The notes: a model not told the origin generated them from the letters alone. Positions 43,080 through 52,492 are shown, counted from the first letter of the stretch. The stretch: 64,000 nucleotides of DNA from Paenibacillus sp. V4I7 (GCF_030817275.1 NZ_JAUSZD010000002.1:6634001-6698000), one strand, 5' to 3'. Program-made: numbers and translations.

Positions 43080-43976
43080 ATGGAGCAAATCAAACAATCC
43101 TTGCATCCGTTTCACTTCCAAACTAGGGAATTTGATGTCGAACTGCTGCTCCTCTGTGAAGAGAACGATAGTGCTCTCATTAAGAAGCTGGCCATAGATT
43201 GGTTTCGAAGTGTGGAAAAGCGTTTCAACCCTTATCTCGTCGACAGTGAAATCAGTCTTCTGAATACATTAGCCGGTGAAAATTGCAGGATTTCTACTAC
43301 GATGTTAGAGGTGCTTTTTCTAGCTGAGGCTTATCAAGCAATAACAGATGGGAACTATATGCCTCTCCAGCAAAAAGGTGCACCAACGGGCCTTAAGAAA
43401 GCTCCTGCCACATTAGAATGGGAAGTAGATCCAGCTATGAAATCAATTAAGCTTCCTAATCATACAAACATCGATTTACGAGGGATAGAACAAAGCTGGT
43501 CAATAAAACGCCTAGCTGAATATATGCAAAAGAACATGTCGCTTGATCAAGGCCTAATCATCGCTGGTGGGGATATAACGGTTTGGGGCCGCAATTCTCA
43601 GAAACTTGATCCTTGGGTCATTGGCATTCAAAACCCTTGGAACACGAACACCAAACTGGGCGCCATCGCCATGCCGGAGGGCTCCCTGTCCACTTACAGT
43701 CCATTTGAGGATAAAACGTCCACCCCCAGCAGCAATATCGTGCAGTGCACCGTTGCTGGCCAAGATATGGTTGAGTGCCAAGTGTGGGCAAGAATACTGT
43801 GTACACTCGGCGTCGAAGAAGGGCTGGCACTGCTTGCCAAGCACACCTCCGTTTGCGAAGCAATTGTGCTCTCCACGAATCAGGAGCTGCACTACTTTGG
43901 GAAAAAGGCATCTCTTAATAGAAGATGGCTGGACATGCACATTGACCATTACCACTTTCAGGACATGGTGTCTTGA
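43080..43976 (+). CDS. Degenerate ApbE-family protein (FAD:protein FMN transferase homologue)
   Basis: 298 aa with no signal peptide or lipobox. The ApbE fold is recognisable: RFNPYLVDSEISLLN near 49-63, IDLRGIEQSWSIKRLAEYM where active enzymes have IDLGGIAKG, and GLIIAGGDITVWG matching the NxGGD-V-G loop. However, the SSG segment reads SLSTYS, the H-x-DP motif is missing, and the Mg-binding TxDAxAT block reads MVECQVWA. It may be a binding or regulatory homologue rather than a flavin transferase. It is transcribed from an iteron promoter divergent from the response regulator. Confidence 0.78.
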   Translation: MEQIKQSLHPFHFQTREFDVELLLLCEENDSALIKKLAIDWFRSVEKRFNPYLVDSEISLLNTLAGENCRISTTMLEVLFLAEAYQAITDGNYMPLQQKGAPTGLKKAPATLEWEVDPAMKSIKLPNHTNIDLRGIEQSWSIKRLAEYMQKNMSLDQGLIIAGGDITVWGRNSQKLDPWVIGIQNPWNTNTKLGAIAMPEGSLSTYSPFEDKTSTPSSNIVQCTVAGQDMVECQVWARILCTLGVEEGLALLAKHTSVCEAIVLSTNQELHYFGKKASLNRRWLDMHIDHYHFQDMVS

Positions 43977-44029
43977 AGAGTTACGATTAAACACAGGTCT
44001 TAGCCATTACTTTTTTCGAATTTCGACCT

Positions 44030-44113
44030 TTGTCCACATTCGACTACACTTTATCCACAGAACTCTTACAATTTATTCACAAAAAAGTGCATTTTATCAA
44101 CATGTTATCCACA
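44030..44113 (+). promoter_or_regulatory. DnaA-box cluster: five same-strand boxes
   Basis: TTGTCCACA (44030), TTATCCACA (44051), TTATTCACA (44073), TTATCAACA (44094, one mismatch) and TTATCCACA (44105). Spacings are 21, 22, 21 and 11 bp, so all lie on one helix face. The region is between the convergent apbE-like and mnmH genes, so it is not a promoter. Similar clusters elsewhere on Bacillus chromosomes titrate DnaA. Confidence 0.78.
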
Positions 44114-44158
44114 GCCTGTGTGCATCTTTTCTGTATTCCCTTGTTAAAACCTATATTT

Positions 44159-44185
44159 GATGGTGAGAAATATGCGATGTAGTGG
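44159..44185. repeat. Direct repeat, left copy, flanking mnmH-permease
   Basis: GATGGTG..AAATATGCGATGTAG, matching 46525-46552 with one indel and a few substitutions. The right copy is the 5' leader of the HI0933-type gene. Confidence 0.65.
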
Positions 44186-44253
44186 TAATCAATGTTCGAG
44201 CATGTCCGTTCGTAATATCCGCAATCAACGCATCAATTGAAAATACGTTTCAT

Positions 44254-45303
44254 TTAAACCTTTAAACACTCTGCTTCTACCGATATTAAATATTCCTTTA
44301 CAGCCTTAACGGCTTCTTCGATCGTATTTGCTTTAATATTAATTATTTCTTGTTCGTATTTATTCATAGCATGTTCATAGCGTGGATCATAGTAGTGCTC
44401 TAACAAGAGGCTAACAGCATGCTCAAATTGTTCTTCCTTAAGAGCTATTTCGATACTTTTGGCGATTGGGGTGTGGATTCGATCCTTGATATGACTATAA
44501 GCTTGAAGCAATTCTTGCTTGTTTTCCCAAGGTCGGTAATCCTCAATAATATGACGAGCACGTTCATCAATGGGCATTTCAATAAAAAGTTGTGTACCGG
44601 AATCCTTTTTGCTAACAATGAACTCAGGAATGACTGATTTTCCAATTCGTTTGCTTTCTCCCTCTATCAGAATATAGGGTGAATCCTCCAACTTCAGAAG
44701 GTTAGTGACAAGAAGGGCTTCGAATGTTTTCTGATTGTTTGCTTGAAGCCCGACATGTCCGAAAATAGATCCCCGATGCCCAGCCATTGCTTCTAAGTCC
44801 AATACCGGGTATCCATCTTTATGGAGGCGCCTTAGAATAGCTGTTTTCCCAGCTCCGGTATTACCAGAAATTACACATACCCGAGGTTTGAAATCCATCT
44901 TCTCAAGTGTAGCGACTACCCATTTACGATAGGCACGAAAGCCTCCTGTTAAGCGGTAAGTCCGGATGCCCATTAACGATAGAACTGTCGCAGTCGTTTT
45001 ACTACGCATTCCACCGCGCCAACAGAAAAGTGCCTTTTTCTCCTTAATCTGCTCAAAAGTCTTCACAAAAGCCGGCAATTTTGCCGACACGATTTCAAGC
45101 CCTCTATCCTTGGCGACCTGAACACTAACTTGCTTATAGTTGGTACCAATTTCTGCACGTTCGACATCATCAAATAATGGGATATTAAGGCTTCCTGGAA
45201 TTGTAGAGTCCTGATACTCCGAGGGTGAACGAACATCTATCATCACAATCTCTTTCTTGTCTCTAAGGGATAACAACTCTTCTATGGTGATATCTTGAAA
45301 CAA
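44254..45303 (-). CDS. mnmH: tRNA 2-selenouridine synthase
   Basis: 349 aa. A rhodanese domain (1-130) with catalytic Cys94 (LFCWRGGMRS) is fused to a P-loop domain (GNTGAGKT, 147-154; YRLTGGFRAYR before it). MnmH/SelU converts 2-thiouridine at the tRNA wobble position to 2-selenouridine through a geranylated intermediate, using selenophosphate. No selD is present in the window, so the selenium donor must come from elsewhere. Divergent from the YraQ-type permease; the pair is more A/T-rich than its neighbours. Confidence 0.93.
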   Translation of the reverse strand: MFQDITIEELLSLRDKKEIVMIDVRSPSEYQDSTIPGSLNIPLFDDVERAEIGTNYKQVSVQVAKDRGLEIVSAKLPAFVKTFEQIKEKKALFCWRGGMRSKTTATVLSLMGIRTYRLTGGFRAYRKWVVATLEKMDFKPRVCVISGNTGAGKTAILRRLHKDGYPVLDLEAMAGHRGSIFGHVGLQANNQKTFEALLVTNLLKLEDSPYILIEGESKRIGKSVIPEFIVSKKDSGTQLFIEMPIDERARHIIEDYRPWENKQELLQAYSHIKDRIHTPIAKSIEIALKEEQFEHAVSLLLEHYYDPRYEHAMNKYEQEIINIKANTIEEAVKAVKEYLISVEAECLKV

Positions 45304-45378
45304 TGGGGTTTCGCTCCTTTAAATTACGCCAGCGACTCGTATACAAAAAAATATGTGTCATTCTCATTTTTTGGATAT

Positions 45379-45392
45379 GTTATAATGATAAC
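45379..45392 (+). promoter_or_regulatory. -10 hexamer within a GTTAT-AATG-ATAAC palindrome
   Basis: TATAAT (45381-45386) upstream of the permease lies inside a 14-bp inverted repeat, with no good -35. A repressor could act here. The identity is unknown. Confidence 0.4.
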
Positions 45393-45430
45393 CTATTTAA
45401 CTTGTCAAAATCTAATGCCTGGAGAATAAA

Positions 45431-46507
45431 ATGACACATACCAGTAATTCATCACCTCATGTAGAACCGATCAACAAAAGGGTTGTACTATATGTTATCG
45501 TTTTTTTAATAATTGCTATTGTTGGCTTAACGTACGTGAAATGGTGGCCTTACTATCATAAAGCATTCGATGCTGCGACTAAACATTCTATAGGGTCGTC
45601 CATAATTTCCGGTAAAAATCCTACAGCCCCCGCCCCTTCTTGGCAAGCTGCATGGGATTATGCGCTGACTTACTACAAATCAGTTTGGAAGGCCGCGCTA
45701 CTAGGCATTGTCCTTGGTTCATTGTTACAGGTACTTCTACCGTCTACATGGCTTCTAAGGGTGCTTGGTAAAACTTCTTTCAGAAGTACTTTAATCGGAG
45801 GGTTTTCCTCCATACCAGGTATGATGTGCACCTGCTGCGCAGCGCCTCTCGCAGTAGGATTACGTAAAAAGAATGTATCCGTAGGCGCAAGCCTAGCTTT
45901 TTGGCTTGGAAACCCGACCATTAACCCGGCAACCTTAGTGTTTATGACCTTTGTTTTGTCTTGGAAGTTCACCTTAATCCGACTCGTATTTGGTTTAATA
46001 TTAACCTTTGGTGTAAGCTATTATGCCAACCTTTTTGCGGGAAAAACGAAACTTCCAGAGAATCTAACTGTTAAACCTGAGGAAATAAAAGAAGAACAAT
46101 CTGGCTCATTCCTACAAAGATGGCTGAAAAGTATTTGGTCGATGATTCTTCATATTGTTCCAGCCTACATCATCGCGGTACTTTTATTAGGAGCAAGCAG
46201 AGCGTGGTTATTTCCTGCAGTCGGAGAAACTGCCGGAAATAGCATTCTTCTTATTATTGCTTTTGCTATTGCAGGTATGCTATTCGTAATCCCTACAGCG
46301 GCAGAGATACCGATTATCCAATCTTTAATGACCTTTGGCCTTGGGACAGGTCCCGCAGCTGCATTACTGCTTACGCTGCCTTCCGTCAGTTTACCTTCTT
46401 TGCTAATGATTTCGAAATCATTTCCTAAGAAAGTCATTCTGTTTGTTACCGTTTCAGTAGTAGCGCTTGGTATATTAAGCGGCATAGCAGGTGTTATTTT
46501 TCTTTAA
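45431..46507 (+). CDS. YraQ/DUF318-type permease
   Basis: 358 aa, about eight to ten TM helices. The motifs GGFSSIPGMMCTCCAAPLAVG and FWLGNPTINPATL match the DUF318/YraQ permease family, some members of which move organoarsenicals (ArsP) or other small toxic species. The vicinal Cys pair in the first motif is notable. It is divergent from mnmH, so a link to selenium or arsenic oxyanions is conceivable but unproven. Confidence 0.85.
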   Translation: MTHTSNSSPHVEPINKRVVLYVIVFLIIAIVGLTYVKWWPYYHKAFDAATKHSIGSSIISGKNPTAPAPSWQAAWDYALTYYKSVWKAALLGIVLGSLLQVLLPSTWLLRVLGKTSFRSTLIGGFSSIPGMMCTCCAAPLAVGLRKKNVSVGASLAFWLGNPTINPATLVFMTFVLSWKFTLIRLVFGLILTFGVSYYANLFAGKTKLPENLTVKPEEIKEEQSGSFLQRWLKSIWSMILHIVPAYIIAVLLLGASRAWLFPAVGETAGNSILLIIAFAIAGMLFVIPTAAEIPIIQSLMTFGLGTGPAAALLLTLPSVSLPSLLMISKSFPKKVILFVTVSVVALGILSGIAGVIFL

Positions 46508-46524
46508 GACGCCTTGCATGCTAT

Positions 46525-46552
46525 GATGGTGTCAAAATATGCGATGTAGGGG
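46525..46552. repeat. Direct repeat, right copy
   Basis: GATGGTG..AAATATGCGATGTAG just upstream of the flavoprotein start; partner of 44159-44185. Confidence 0.65.
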
Positions 46553-46562
46553 CTTTATTCGA

Positions 46563-47822
46563 ATGACATATGATGTAATTGTAATTGGCGGCGGTTCAGC
46601 TGGTCTCATGGCCAGTATTGCCGCGAGTATGGATGGCGCGAAGGTACTTTTGGTGGATAAAGGGGACAAACTGGGGCGCAAGCTCGGCATATCCGGCGGC
46701 GGCAGATGCAACGTTACGAACAACAAAGACATGGATGAATTAATCAAGCATATTCCGGGTAACGGGCGCTTCTTATATAGTGCTTTAACCCAATTCAGCA
46801 ACAAGGACATCATTGATTTCTTTGAAAATCTCGGCATCCGCCTGAAGGAAGAAGACAACGGTCGAATGTTTCCCATCAGCGACAAGGCCAAAACCGTCGT
46901 AGACGCGTTGATCGGCCAAGTTCGCAGACAGGGTGTCGAGATCCGGACGAATAGTCCGGTCAAGCAGGTCTTGTATAAGGACGGCAGCGTCCAAGGCGTT
47001 CGTCTGCATTCCGGCGAAACGATGAACAGCAAAGCTGTCATCATTGCCTCCGGCGGATGCTCTGTGCCGCATACCGGCTCGACAGGAGACGGTTATGCTT
47101 GGGCTGAAGCTGGTGGGCACACCATCACGCAGCTCTTCCCGACCGAGGTTCCGTTAACCTCGAAGGAGTCTTTTATCCGCAGCCGTGAGCTGCAAGGACT
47201 TTCCTTGCGGGACGTGACACTCAGCGTGTGGAACGCCAAAGGGAAGTCGATCATTTCACATCGCGGCGATATGTTATTTACTCATTTTGGCTTGTCAGGG
47301 CCGATTGCGCTGCGCTGCAGTCAATTCGTCGTAAAAGAACTCGCCAAATCAGAGCGCAAAGAAGTACTCGTAACCGTAGATCTCTTCCCGGATCAAAGCA
47401 CAGATGAAGTTTACAACCAAAGCATGGCTCTCGCCAGAGATGACGCCAAGAAAGCGATCAAAAACGTGCTTAAGACTCTTTTGTCCGATCGATTAATCCC
47501 GATCATGCTCGAAAAGTCTGGCTTAGATGATCAGCTAACGTACGACAACATCCCGAAGCAAAAATGGCTCGAGCTCTGCAAACTGATGAAAGCCTTCCCT
47601 GTTATCGTCAAAGGAACACTCTCTATAGAGGAAGCTTTCGTCACAGGCGGCGGCGTTCAGCTTAAGGAAATCGATCCGAGCACGATGCAGTCTAAGCTGG
47701 TTAACGGGCTTTATTTCTGCGGTGAGATTCTCGATATTCACGGCTATACAGGCGGTTATAACATTACCGCGGCATTTTCTACAGGCTATATGGCTGGTAA
47801 AAATGCTGCTCAGCAGGCATGA
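46563..47822 (+). CDS. HI0933/BaiN-type flavoprotein, NAD(P)/FAD-dependent oxidoreductase
   Basis: 419 aa from ATG 46563; an in-frame start 8 codons upstream is unlikely. An N-terminal Rossmann FAD site ([15 protein letters not shown]), the family motif [16 protein letters not shown], an inserted domain, and a C-terminal [19 protein letters not shown] that closes over the FAD. Function in vivo is unknown for most members. Monocistronic; only a fragment of an inverted repeat (47912-47964) is seen between it and the next gene. Confidence 0.93.
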   Translation: MTYDVIVIGGGSAGLMASIAASMDGAKVLLVDKGDKLGRKLGISGGGRCNVTNNKDMDELIKHIPGNGRFLYSALTQFSNKDIIDFFENLGIRLKEEDNGRMFPISDKAKTVVDALIGQVRRQGVEIRTNSPVKQVLYKDGSVQGVRLHSGETMNSKAVIIASGGCSVPHTGSTGDGYAWAEAGGHTITQLFPTEVPLTSKESFIRSRELQGLSLRDVTLSVWNAKGKSIISHRGDMLFTHFGLSGPIALRCSQFVVKELAKSERKEVLVTVDLFPDQSTDEVYNQSMALARDDAKKAIKNVLKTLLSDRLIPIMLEKSGLDDQLTYDNIPKQKWLELCKLMKAFPVIVKGTLSIEEAFVTGGGVQLKEIDPSTMQSKLVNGLYFCGEILDIHGYTGGYNITAAFSTGYMAGKNAAQQA

Positions 47823-47911
47823 AAAGGGGCTTTGTCACAAGGTTTCGTCACAATTAAATGGAAAAAATCCTGCTGATTTCAGCATTTCATTATTTCCTTC
47901 CATATAACGGT

Positions 47912-47964
47912 ATTCCCTCCAGTTAAATCCCTCTCTTTTCCTTAAACAAAGGGACTGGAGGAAT
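47912..47964. repeat. Inverted repeat of 11 bp in the gap after the flavoprotein gene
   Basis: ATTCC-CTCCAGT (47912-47923) pairs with ACTGGAGGAAT (47954-47964), with a second TCCCT/AGGGA pair inside. No gene is visible between 47823 and 48085. Confidence 0.5.
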
Positions 47965-48085
47965 TCCAGTTAAGTAGACTAGCCCTACTCATCTGAGTAA
48001 AGTTAGCAGGAGGATTTCCATCTAATTAGCTAGCTAGAATGATGCTACATTAAGTAATCTTTTGAAGATTACGGCTTAGTACAAT

Positions 48086-48130
48086 AAAGAACCTCCAAAA
48101 CCACGATCATTGTGGTTTTGGAGGTTCTTT
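48086..48130. terminator. Strong intrinsic terminator of the symporter gene
   Basis: A perfect 19-bp stem (AAAGAACCTCCAAAACCAC and its complement) with a 7-nt loop, 15 bp beyond the symporter stop. T-rich on both sides. Confidence 0.92.
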
Positions 48131-48144
48131 ATTTTTACATTCGA

Positions 48145-49500
48145 TTAAGCAGTAGCCGCATCGAGGTCATCTTCTTCGTCACGATCAAACGCTGCACGAT
48201 CAAATTCTCCCTCAGACTCAGCTACGAGCAATGCCGTAACTGTTGTTCCTGTAGCATTTACCGCTGTACGACCCATGTCAATTAGTGCTTCAACACCAAG
48301 TACAAGACCCATACCTTCCAATGGTAAGCCTAAAGCTGTTAGTACAACTGTTGTCGAAATTGCAGCTGGACCTGGAACGCCAGCCACACCAATGGAGGAA
48401 ACCACACTTACCAAGATAAGAATAAAGTATTCAGGAATGCCAAGCGGAAGATTGTAAACCTTCGCTACGAAAATAGCCACAACCGCCGGCCAAACCCCGC
48501 CGCAGCCGTTGAAGTTCATTGTTGCCCCGAGCGGTGCCACGAAGCTTGCAATACGCGGTGATACGCGAAGGCGCTTCGTGATTACTTCCAAATTCACAGG
48601 CAGCGTTGCATAGCTGCTTCGTGTTGTGAATGCGACAGCAATGGTCGGATAAGCTTTTTTGAAGAATTTGATTGGGTTTACTTTTGCCACGAAAAGAACC
48701 AAACCACCGAAGATCAACACGAAGTGAATGATCAATGCTACATAAGAAGTAACGATAATTTTAGCCAAAGGAGCAAGTGTTTCCAAACCATATCTGGCAG
48801 CCATACCTGCGATTAGCGCGTACACCCCATAAGGTGTCAAACGAATAACATACTTAACGACTTGGTGGATCACAGCTGTCGCTGATGTAATAAAAGATTT
48901 AACGGCTGCTACACTTTCCGGCTTTTTAGAGCCTACGTGTACAATCGCTACGGCAACAAAAATCGCGAAGATCAGAACCGGTACTACTTTCCCAGTTGCC
49001 ATATCGTTAATTGGATTGGAAGGTACCAAGTCCAAAATAACCTGTGAAAACGTAGGAATTTCTCTTACTTTAAAATCTTTCGGTACAGCCTGTGCAATTC
49101 CGTTACCCGGATCAATCACCAAGGCGACAACCAAACCGATCAGTGCCGCGATTCCTGTTGTTAGCAAGAACCAACCGATCGTTTTCAAACCCAGTTTACG
49201 CAGCTGGCCTAGACTGGATAACGATGAAATACTGTTTATGACTAGAATAAGTACTAAAGGCATAACGAGCATTTTGATCAAATTGACATAGATCGTTCCG
49301 ATCGTACTAACACTTTTAAATTGGAGCCCCAATTGATTAAAAGCTATCCCTGCTACTAAACCAAGTCCTAAACCAATGAAAACACGGTTACCAAAGCTTA
49401 CTCTTTTTTTCGCCAATAAGACGAGGACCCCGATAATGATAATTGATACGACTAGGCTGACCCAGTTGGATTGAAATGCAGTCACTAGGTTGTTATTCAC
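48145..49500 (-). CDS. DAACS-family cation symporter (TcyP/GltP-like)
   Basis: 451 aa from GTG 49500, where AAGGAG stands 9 bp upstream; the longer open frame to 49560 lacks a ribosome binding site. Eight or more TM segments with the family motifs TTRSSYATLPVNLEV, GATMNFNGCGG and GVEALIDMGRTAVNATG. It imports an acidic amino acid, dicarboxylate or cystine with Na+ or H+. The second half resembles B. subtilis TcyP, but the NFNG loop is more like glutamate carriers, so the substrate is open. Confidence 0.9.
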   Translation of the reverse strand: MNNNLVTAFQSNWVSLVVSIIIIGVLVLLAKKRVSFGNRVFIGLGLGLVAGIAFNQLGLQFKSVSTIGTIYVNLIKMLVMPLVLILVINSISSLSSLGQLRKLGLKTIGWFLLTTGIAALIGLVVALVIDPGNGIAQAVPKDFKVREIPTFSQVILDLVPSNPINDMATGKVVPVLIFAIFVAVAIVHVGSKKPESVAAVKSFITSATAVIHQVVKYVIRLTPYGVYALIAGMAARYGLETLAPLAKIIVTSYVALIIHFVLIFGGLVLFVAKVNPIKFFKKAYPTIAVAFTTRSSYATLPVNLEVITKRLRVSPRIASFVAPLGATMNFNGCGGVWPAVVAIFVAKVYNLPLGIPEYFILILVSVVSSIGVAGVPGPAAISTTVVLTALGLPLEGMGLVLGVEALIDMGRTAVNATGTTVTALLVAESEGEFDRAAFDRDEEDDLDAATA

Positions 49501-49673
49501 TAGAATCATCTCCTTAATTCCTACGATGTTACTCGGTTTTATGGGATAAGAATATGACATTAGACGGAACCTGTCAATGATTTATTTAAAAAAAAATGAA
49601 AAAACCGAACTATTCCACGAAAAAATCGAGGTTTAATACGGCTTTTAGACGTTTACTAAATTGAAAAACCGAA

Positions 49674-50450
49674 CTACATCGTATGCTGGTCATGCACAAT
49701 TGCAACTAAATACCACTGAGTACCTGAATTCTCGTAAACAAGCCGCAGACTGGTCCAATCCATCCCCTGAAATTGCGGATCTAGACCGGGATAATGATAC
49801 TCCACTGTAATCGCTGAAGTCGTCGGATATACACTAAATACATTATTAATCATATTCCCTTTGCCAAGAATAATGTTATAGCTGATTTGTGGTGCGGCTG
49901 CAAAATCTTCGTTATATACGAATTTATCCCAGTAGTCAGGAAAAGTGAGATCAATGGGGTCACCTGAACCGTCGTAATCGCCCCAATGTGTCGTGCTGGT
50001 ATTTGCCCAAAGGGCTGTAAGCCCGCTGCCTAGAACCTGGACATCACTCGACACATGAATATAGGAGTACGGCGAGAATTGTACACCTTTCTTCGGATGG
50101 ATCAGCTCCGCGAGCTTTTTCAGATCCTGCTTCTTCAGCGCTTGTATCGTTTCTTTGGCTCGGCTTTCGATTGCTTTTTTCGCGTCGGCTTCTTTGGCGT
50201 ACGAAGTTGGACTTGGTTTGATACTAGGCGTAGCAGTAGGGCGAGGCACCTGTATAGTTGGAGCTGGCGTTAGTGCCGGTGTTGGGGAGATTGGCGTCGA
50301 TTGTGTTGGGGATGCTGTAGGAGGGACAATTGATGTCGGTTGTGGGCTGCTGCTGCTTGTGCCCGTGGCACCTTTTGTTTGCTCATCTATGCATCCGGTC
50401 ATCACACTTATTGTTGCTACCATCAAAACGATCCCCATCATGCGTCTCAT
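49674..50450 (-). CDS. Lipoprotein with a Pro/Thr/Ser-rich stalk
   Basis: 258 aa from ATG 50450 (GGAGGA 9 bp upstream). Lipobox SVMTGC gives Cys20. Residues 25-85 form a Pro/Thr/Ser-rich linker (PTASPTQSTP, PTPALTPAP), then a globular domain to the end (KGVQFSPYSYIHVSSD, DWTSLRLVYENSGTQWYLV) resembling uncharacterised Firmicute lipoproteins. Function unknown. Confidence 0.82.
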   Translation of the reverse strand: MRRMMGIVLMVATISVMTGCIDEQTKGATGTSSSSPQPTSIVPPTASPTQSTPISPTPALTPAPTIQVPRPTATPSIKPSPTSYAKEADAKKAIESRAKETIQALKKQDLKKLAELIHPKKGVQFSPYSYIHVSSDVQVLGSGLTALWANTSTTHWGDYDGSGDPIDLTFPDYWDKFVYNEDFAAAPQISYNIILGKGNMINNVFSVYPTTSAITVEYHYPGLDPQFQGMDWTSLRLVYENSGTQWYLVAIVHDQHTM

Positions 50451-50696
50451 CCGAATCACTCCTCCACAAATTTACTTCCTTATTTCACCAGACGCAGTAA
50501 TGATGGTAAAGGTTACGAATTCTGAGGTATCTACAATAAAAAGGCGTATGCCTAGAAAGAAGTGAAAGATGAAATAAACAGACTAAAAAAAAACGGCTTA
50601 CTCAGTCCTTGGGCGAGAGTGTTTGCAAGGTTGATGCAAAGCAAATTGCACCCAAGACGAATAGGAGTAAACATTCGCTTGCTTATCCATGTAATG

Positions 50697-50712
50697 TTGT
50701 ACGTTGTACAAA
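50697..50712. repeat. Isolated TTGTAC-GTT-GTACAA palindrome
   Basis: A single copy of the palindrome family seen at 30911-31092 and 59657-59790. Apart from this and the terminator at 50774, the 503-bp gap (50460-50962) holds no gene I can support. Confidence 0.6.
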
Positions 50713-50773
50713 ATTAGACAAGTAATCCACGTTTTCCCACTCGCCTTCCTAATTCTCCATTTCTATTTTCCAC

Positions 50774-50806
50774 CAAAAAAGCACTAACCCGCTTCGGGCT
50801 AGTGCT
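50774..50806 (-). terminator. Intrinsic terminator
   Basis: Minus-strand stem GCACTAGCCCG/CGGGTTAGTGC followed by TTTTTT. It probably ends the gene at 50963-51379. Confidence 0.85.
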
Positions 50807-50962
50807 CGGGAACGTCCACGGATGAGTGGACACGTAGGATTTTGAGGGTAGGTGAAGCTGGTCCACCAAATTTTTATCCTTATGAGGGGTTTCTCGGCCG
50901 CGGGCGCTCATTCGCGCGAAGTTCGTTCACTTTCACTTCCGCGCAGCCTCCCCCGCTCCATT

Positions 50963-51379
50963 TCACAACCGGATACCGGCGCTGAAATGGTTGTAGTCGT
51001 CAGTGGACGGGTCAAAGGCCGCTTCTTCCTCGCTCGGTACTGCGTCGGCTACAGGTGATGCGTTCGCCTCGGCGTAGCTCTCGGACCAATCCTCATTCAC
51101 GGTGTGGGCCGGTATGCGGATGGAACCCTCCAGATCGTACGCCATGCTGTAGATCGCTGGCTCAGACTCAGCCTGCGGGCGGTCCACTAAGCGCCCACCG
51201 TGTGACTGCGCGATTTCAAGCGCGGACGTTATCTCCTGTGCATCAAGATGGATGTGCACTGTGGACCTCTCTCCGCCCAGTAATTCCGGCTTGTAGCCGA
51301 GCTCGTCCAGCGTATCAAGCGCAAGGAGCGCATCCCGCTCCTTATCAAATTCAAAAAATATAGGAACAAAGCTCTTCAT
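50963..51379 (-). CDS. Hypothetical protein
   Basis: 138 aa from ATG 51379 (AAAGGATG upstream). The first 70 residues (FVPIFFEFDKERDALLALDTLDELGYKPEL, split) suggest a small ferredoxin-like alpha/beta fold, followed by an acidic, low-complexity C-terminal half ending in DDYNHFSAGIRL. No family recognised. It lies 65 bp downstream of an inositol-monophosphatase-family gene on the same strand. Confidence 0.75.
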   Translation of the reverse strand: MKSFVPIFFEFDKERDALLALDTLDELGYKPELLGGERSTVHIHLDAQEITSALEIAQSHGGRLVDRPQAESEPAIYSMAYDLEGSIRIPAHTVNEDWSESYAEANASPVADAVPSEEEAAFDPSTDDYNHFSAGIRL

Positions 51380-51444
51380 CGCATAGCATCCTTTCTTCCT
51401 CAACATGCAAAGTATGCCATTATCATTTGCATATTGTTCCTACA

Positions 51445-52317
51445 TTATTCTACTTTGATGGCTTCCTGCACAAATGCCAGCAGCTCTGCATGATATTCCG
51501 GCACAGCAGCCACCAAGTAAACCGCATGTGCCATCTCTGTCCCCCCTACTGAGTTTGTACTTACACCTGCATTTGTACCTGTACCCGAGCCCCCAAGCAT
51601 AGCTACCGGATTACCGGCGAAATCCGTCACCTTCACGCCAGCCTCCTGCGCGAGCAGCAAGCCCGCGTACAAATCCTCACCTTCGGAGTTGTACAGCACG
51701 ACACCATGCAGGTCGCCTCTGGCGAGCATCGCCCAGGTCAAGGACGGTGCCCACAAGCGCAGCACTCTTTTAACCGAATGCTCTAGATGATGCCTTAGTT
51801 CCAAGGCTCTGTGCTCGTTTTTGCCAACCCCATGGCCTTGAATCCATGAAATGGTGGACTTGATCAACGGACCTTTCGGCTTCGCCTCAAGCTTCACATC
51901 CTCCTGCCAAGCACCTTCATCCTTAACAGCCACGTAATTTAGCCCCAAAGCCGAATCACGGATTACCCCCAGGACAATTTGTCCTTGATAGCTCAATGAG
52001 ATACAAACGCCATAAAGCGGTATGCCCAAGGCGAAATTATTCGTTCCATCCAACGGATCGACATGCCATACCCAATCGCTGGCTGCCCCTCCTTCACCCG
52101 CTTCTTCACTATATATACGATGACTCGGAAATACCGCCAGGATGTCTTCCACAATCAAACGATCCGCCTGCACATCCACTTCGGTGACCAAATCGCCACG
52201 ATCATCCTTATGCTGAATGGCCAGCTTACCTCCGAAACGCTCTCTTGCCAGTTCTCCTGCTTTCGTTGCCGCTTCAACAGCAACCTCTCTTGCTAATGAC
52301 CACTCGTTACGATTCAT
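51445..52317 (-). CDS. Inositol-monophosphatase-family phosphatase
   Basis: 290 aa from ATG 52317 (GAAGGGAC upstream). Metal sites: EEAGEGG near 70, then HVDPLDGTNNFALGIPLYGV (the DPLDGT motif) and a C-terminal EGEDLYAGLLLAQEAGVKVTD in place of the usual WDxAAG. It hydrolyses a phosphate monoester such as inositol phosphate, PAP or FBP; the altered last motif makes the substrate uncertain. Confidence 0.88.
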   Translation of the reverse strand: MNRNEWSLAREVAVEAATKAGELARERFGGKLAIQHKDDRGDLVTEVDVQADRLIVEDILAVFPSHRIYSEEAGEGGAASDWVWHVDPLDGTNNFALGIPLYGVCISLSYQGQIVLGVIRDSALGLNYVAVKDEGAWQEDVKLEAKPKGPLIKSTISWIQGHGVGKNEHRALELRHHLEHSVKRVLRLWAPSLTWAMLARGDLHGVVLYNSEGEDLYAGLLLAQEAGVKVTDFAGNPVAMLGGSGTGTNAGVSTNSVGGTEMAHAVYLVAAVPEYHAELLAFVQEAIKVE

Positions 52318-52414
52318 CCACTTAAGTCCCTTCAAGTAATCTTAATCTAGTTACTCCTCCTCATATTTTACCATATGTTCCCTGCAAAAGTTGTCACAAA
52401 CGCACACTGCTACA

Positions 52415-52444
52415 TTGACAAGCAGCCTCTACATAAGTGATAAT
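52415..52444 (+). promoter_or_regulatory. Sigma-A promoter of the aldolase gene
   Basis: TTGACA (52415-52420), 18 bp, GATAAT (52439-52444), about 50 bp before the start codon. Confidence 0.65.
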
Positions 52445-52492
52445 ATAGCAAAATCAGAAGCGATATAAGCAGTCGAAAGGGGCAATACGAGT

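Noticed and set aside
44030-44113. Replication origin
   Set aside because: There is no dnaA, dnaN or gidA-type neighbourhood and no AT-rich unwinding region next to the boxes. A regulatory DnaA-box cluster is the better reading.
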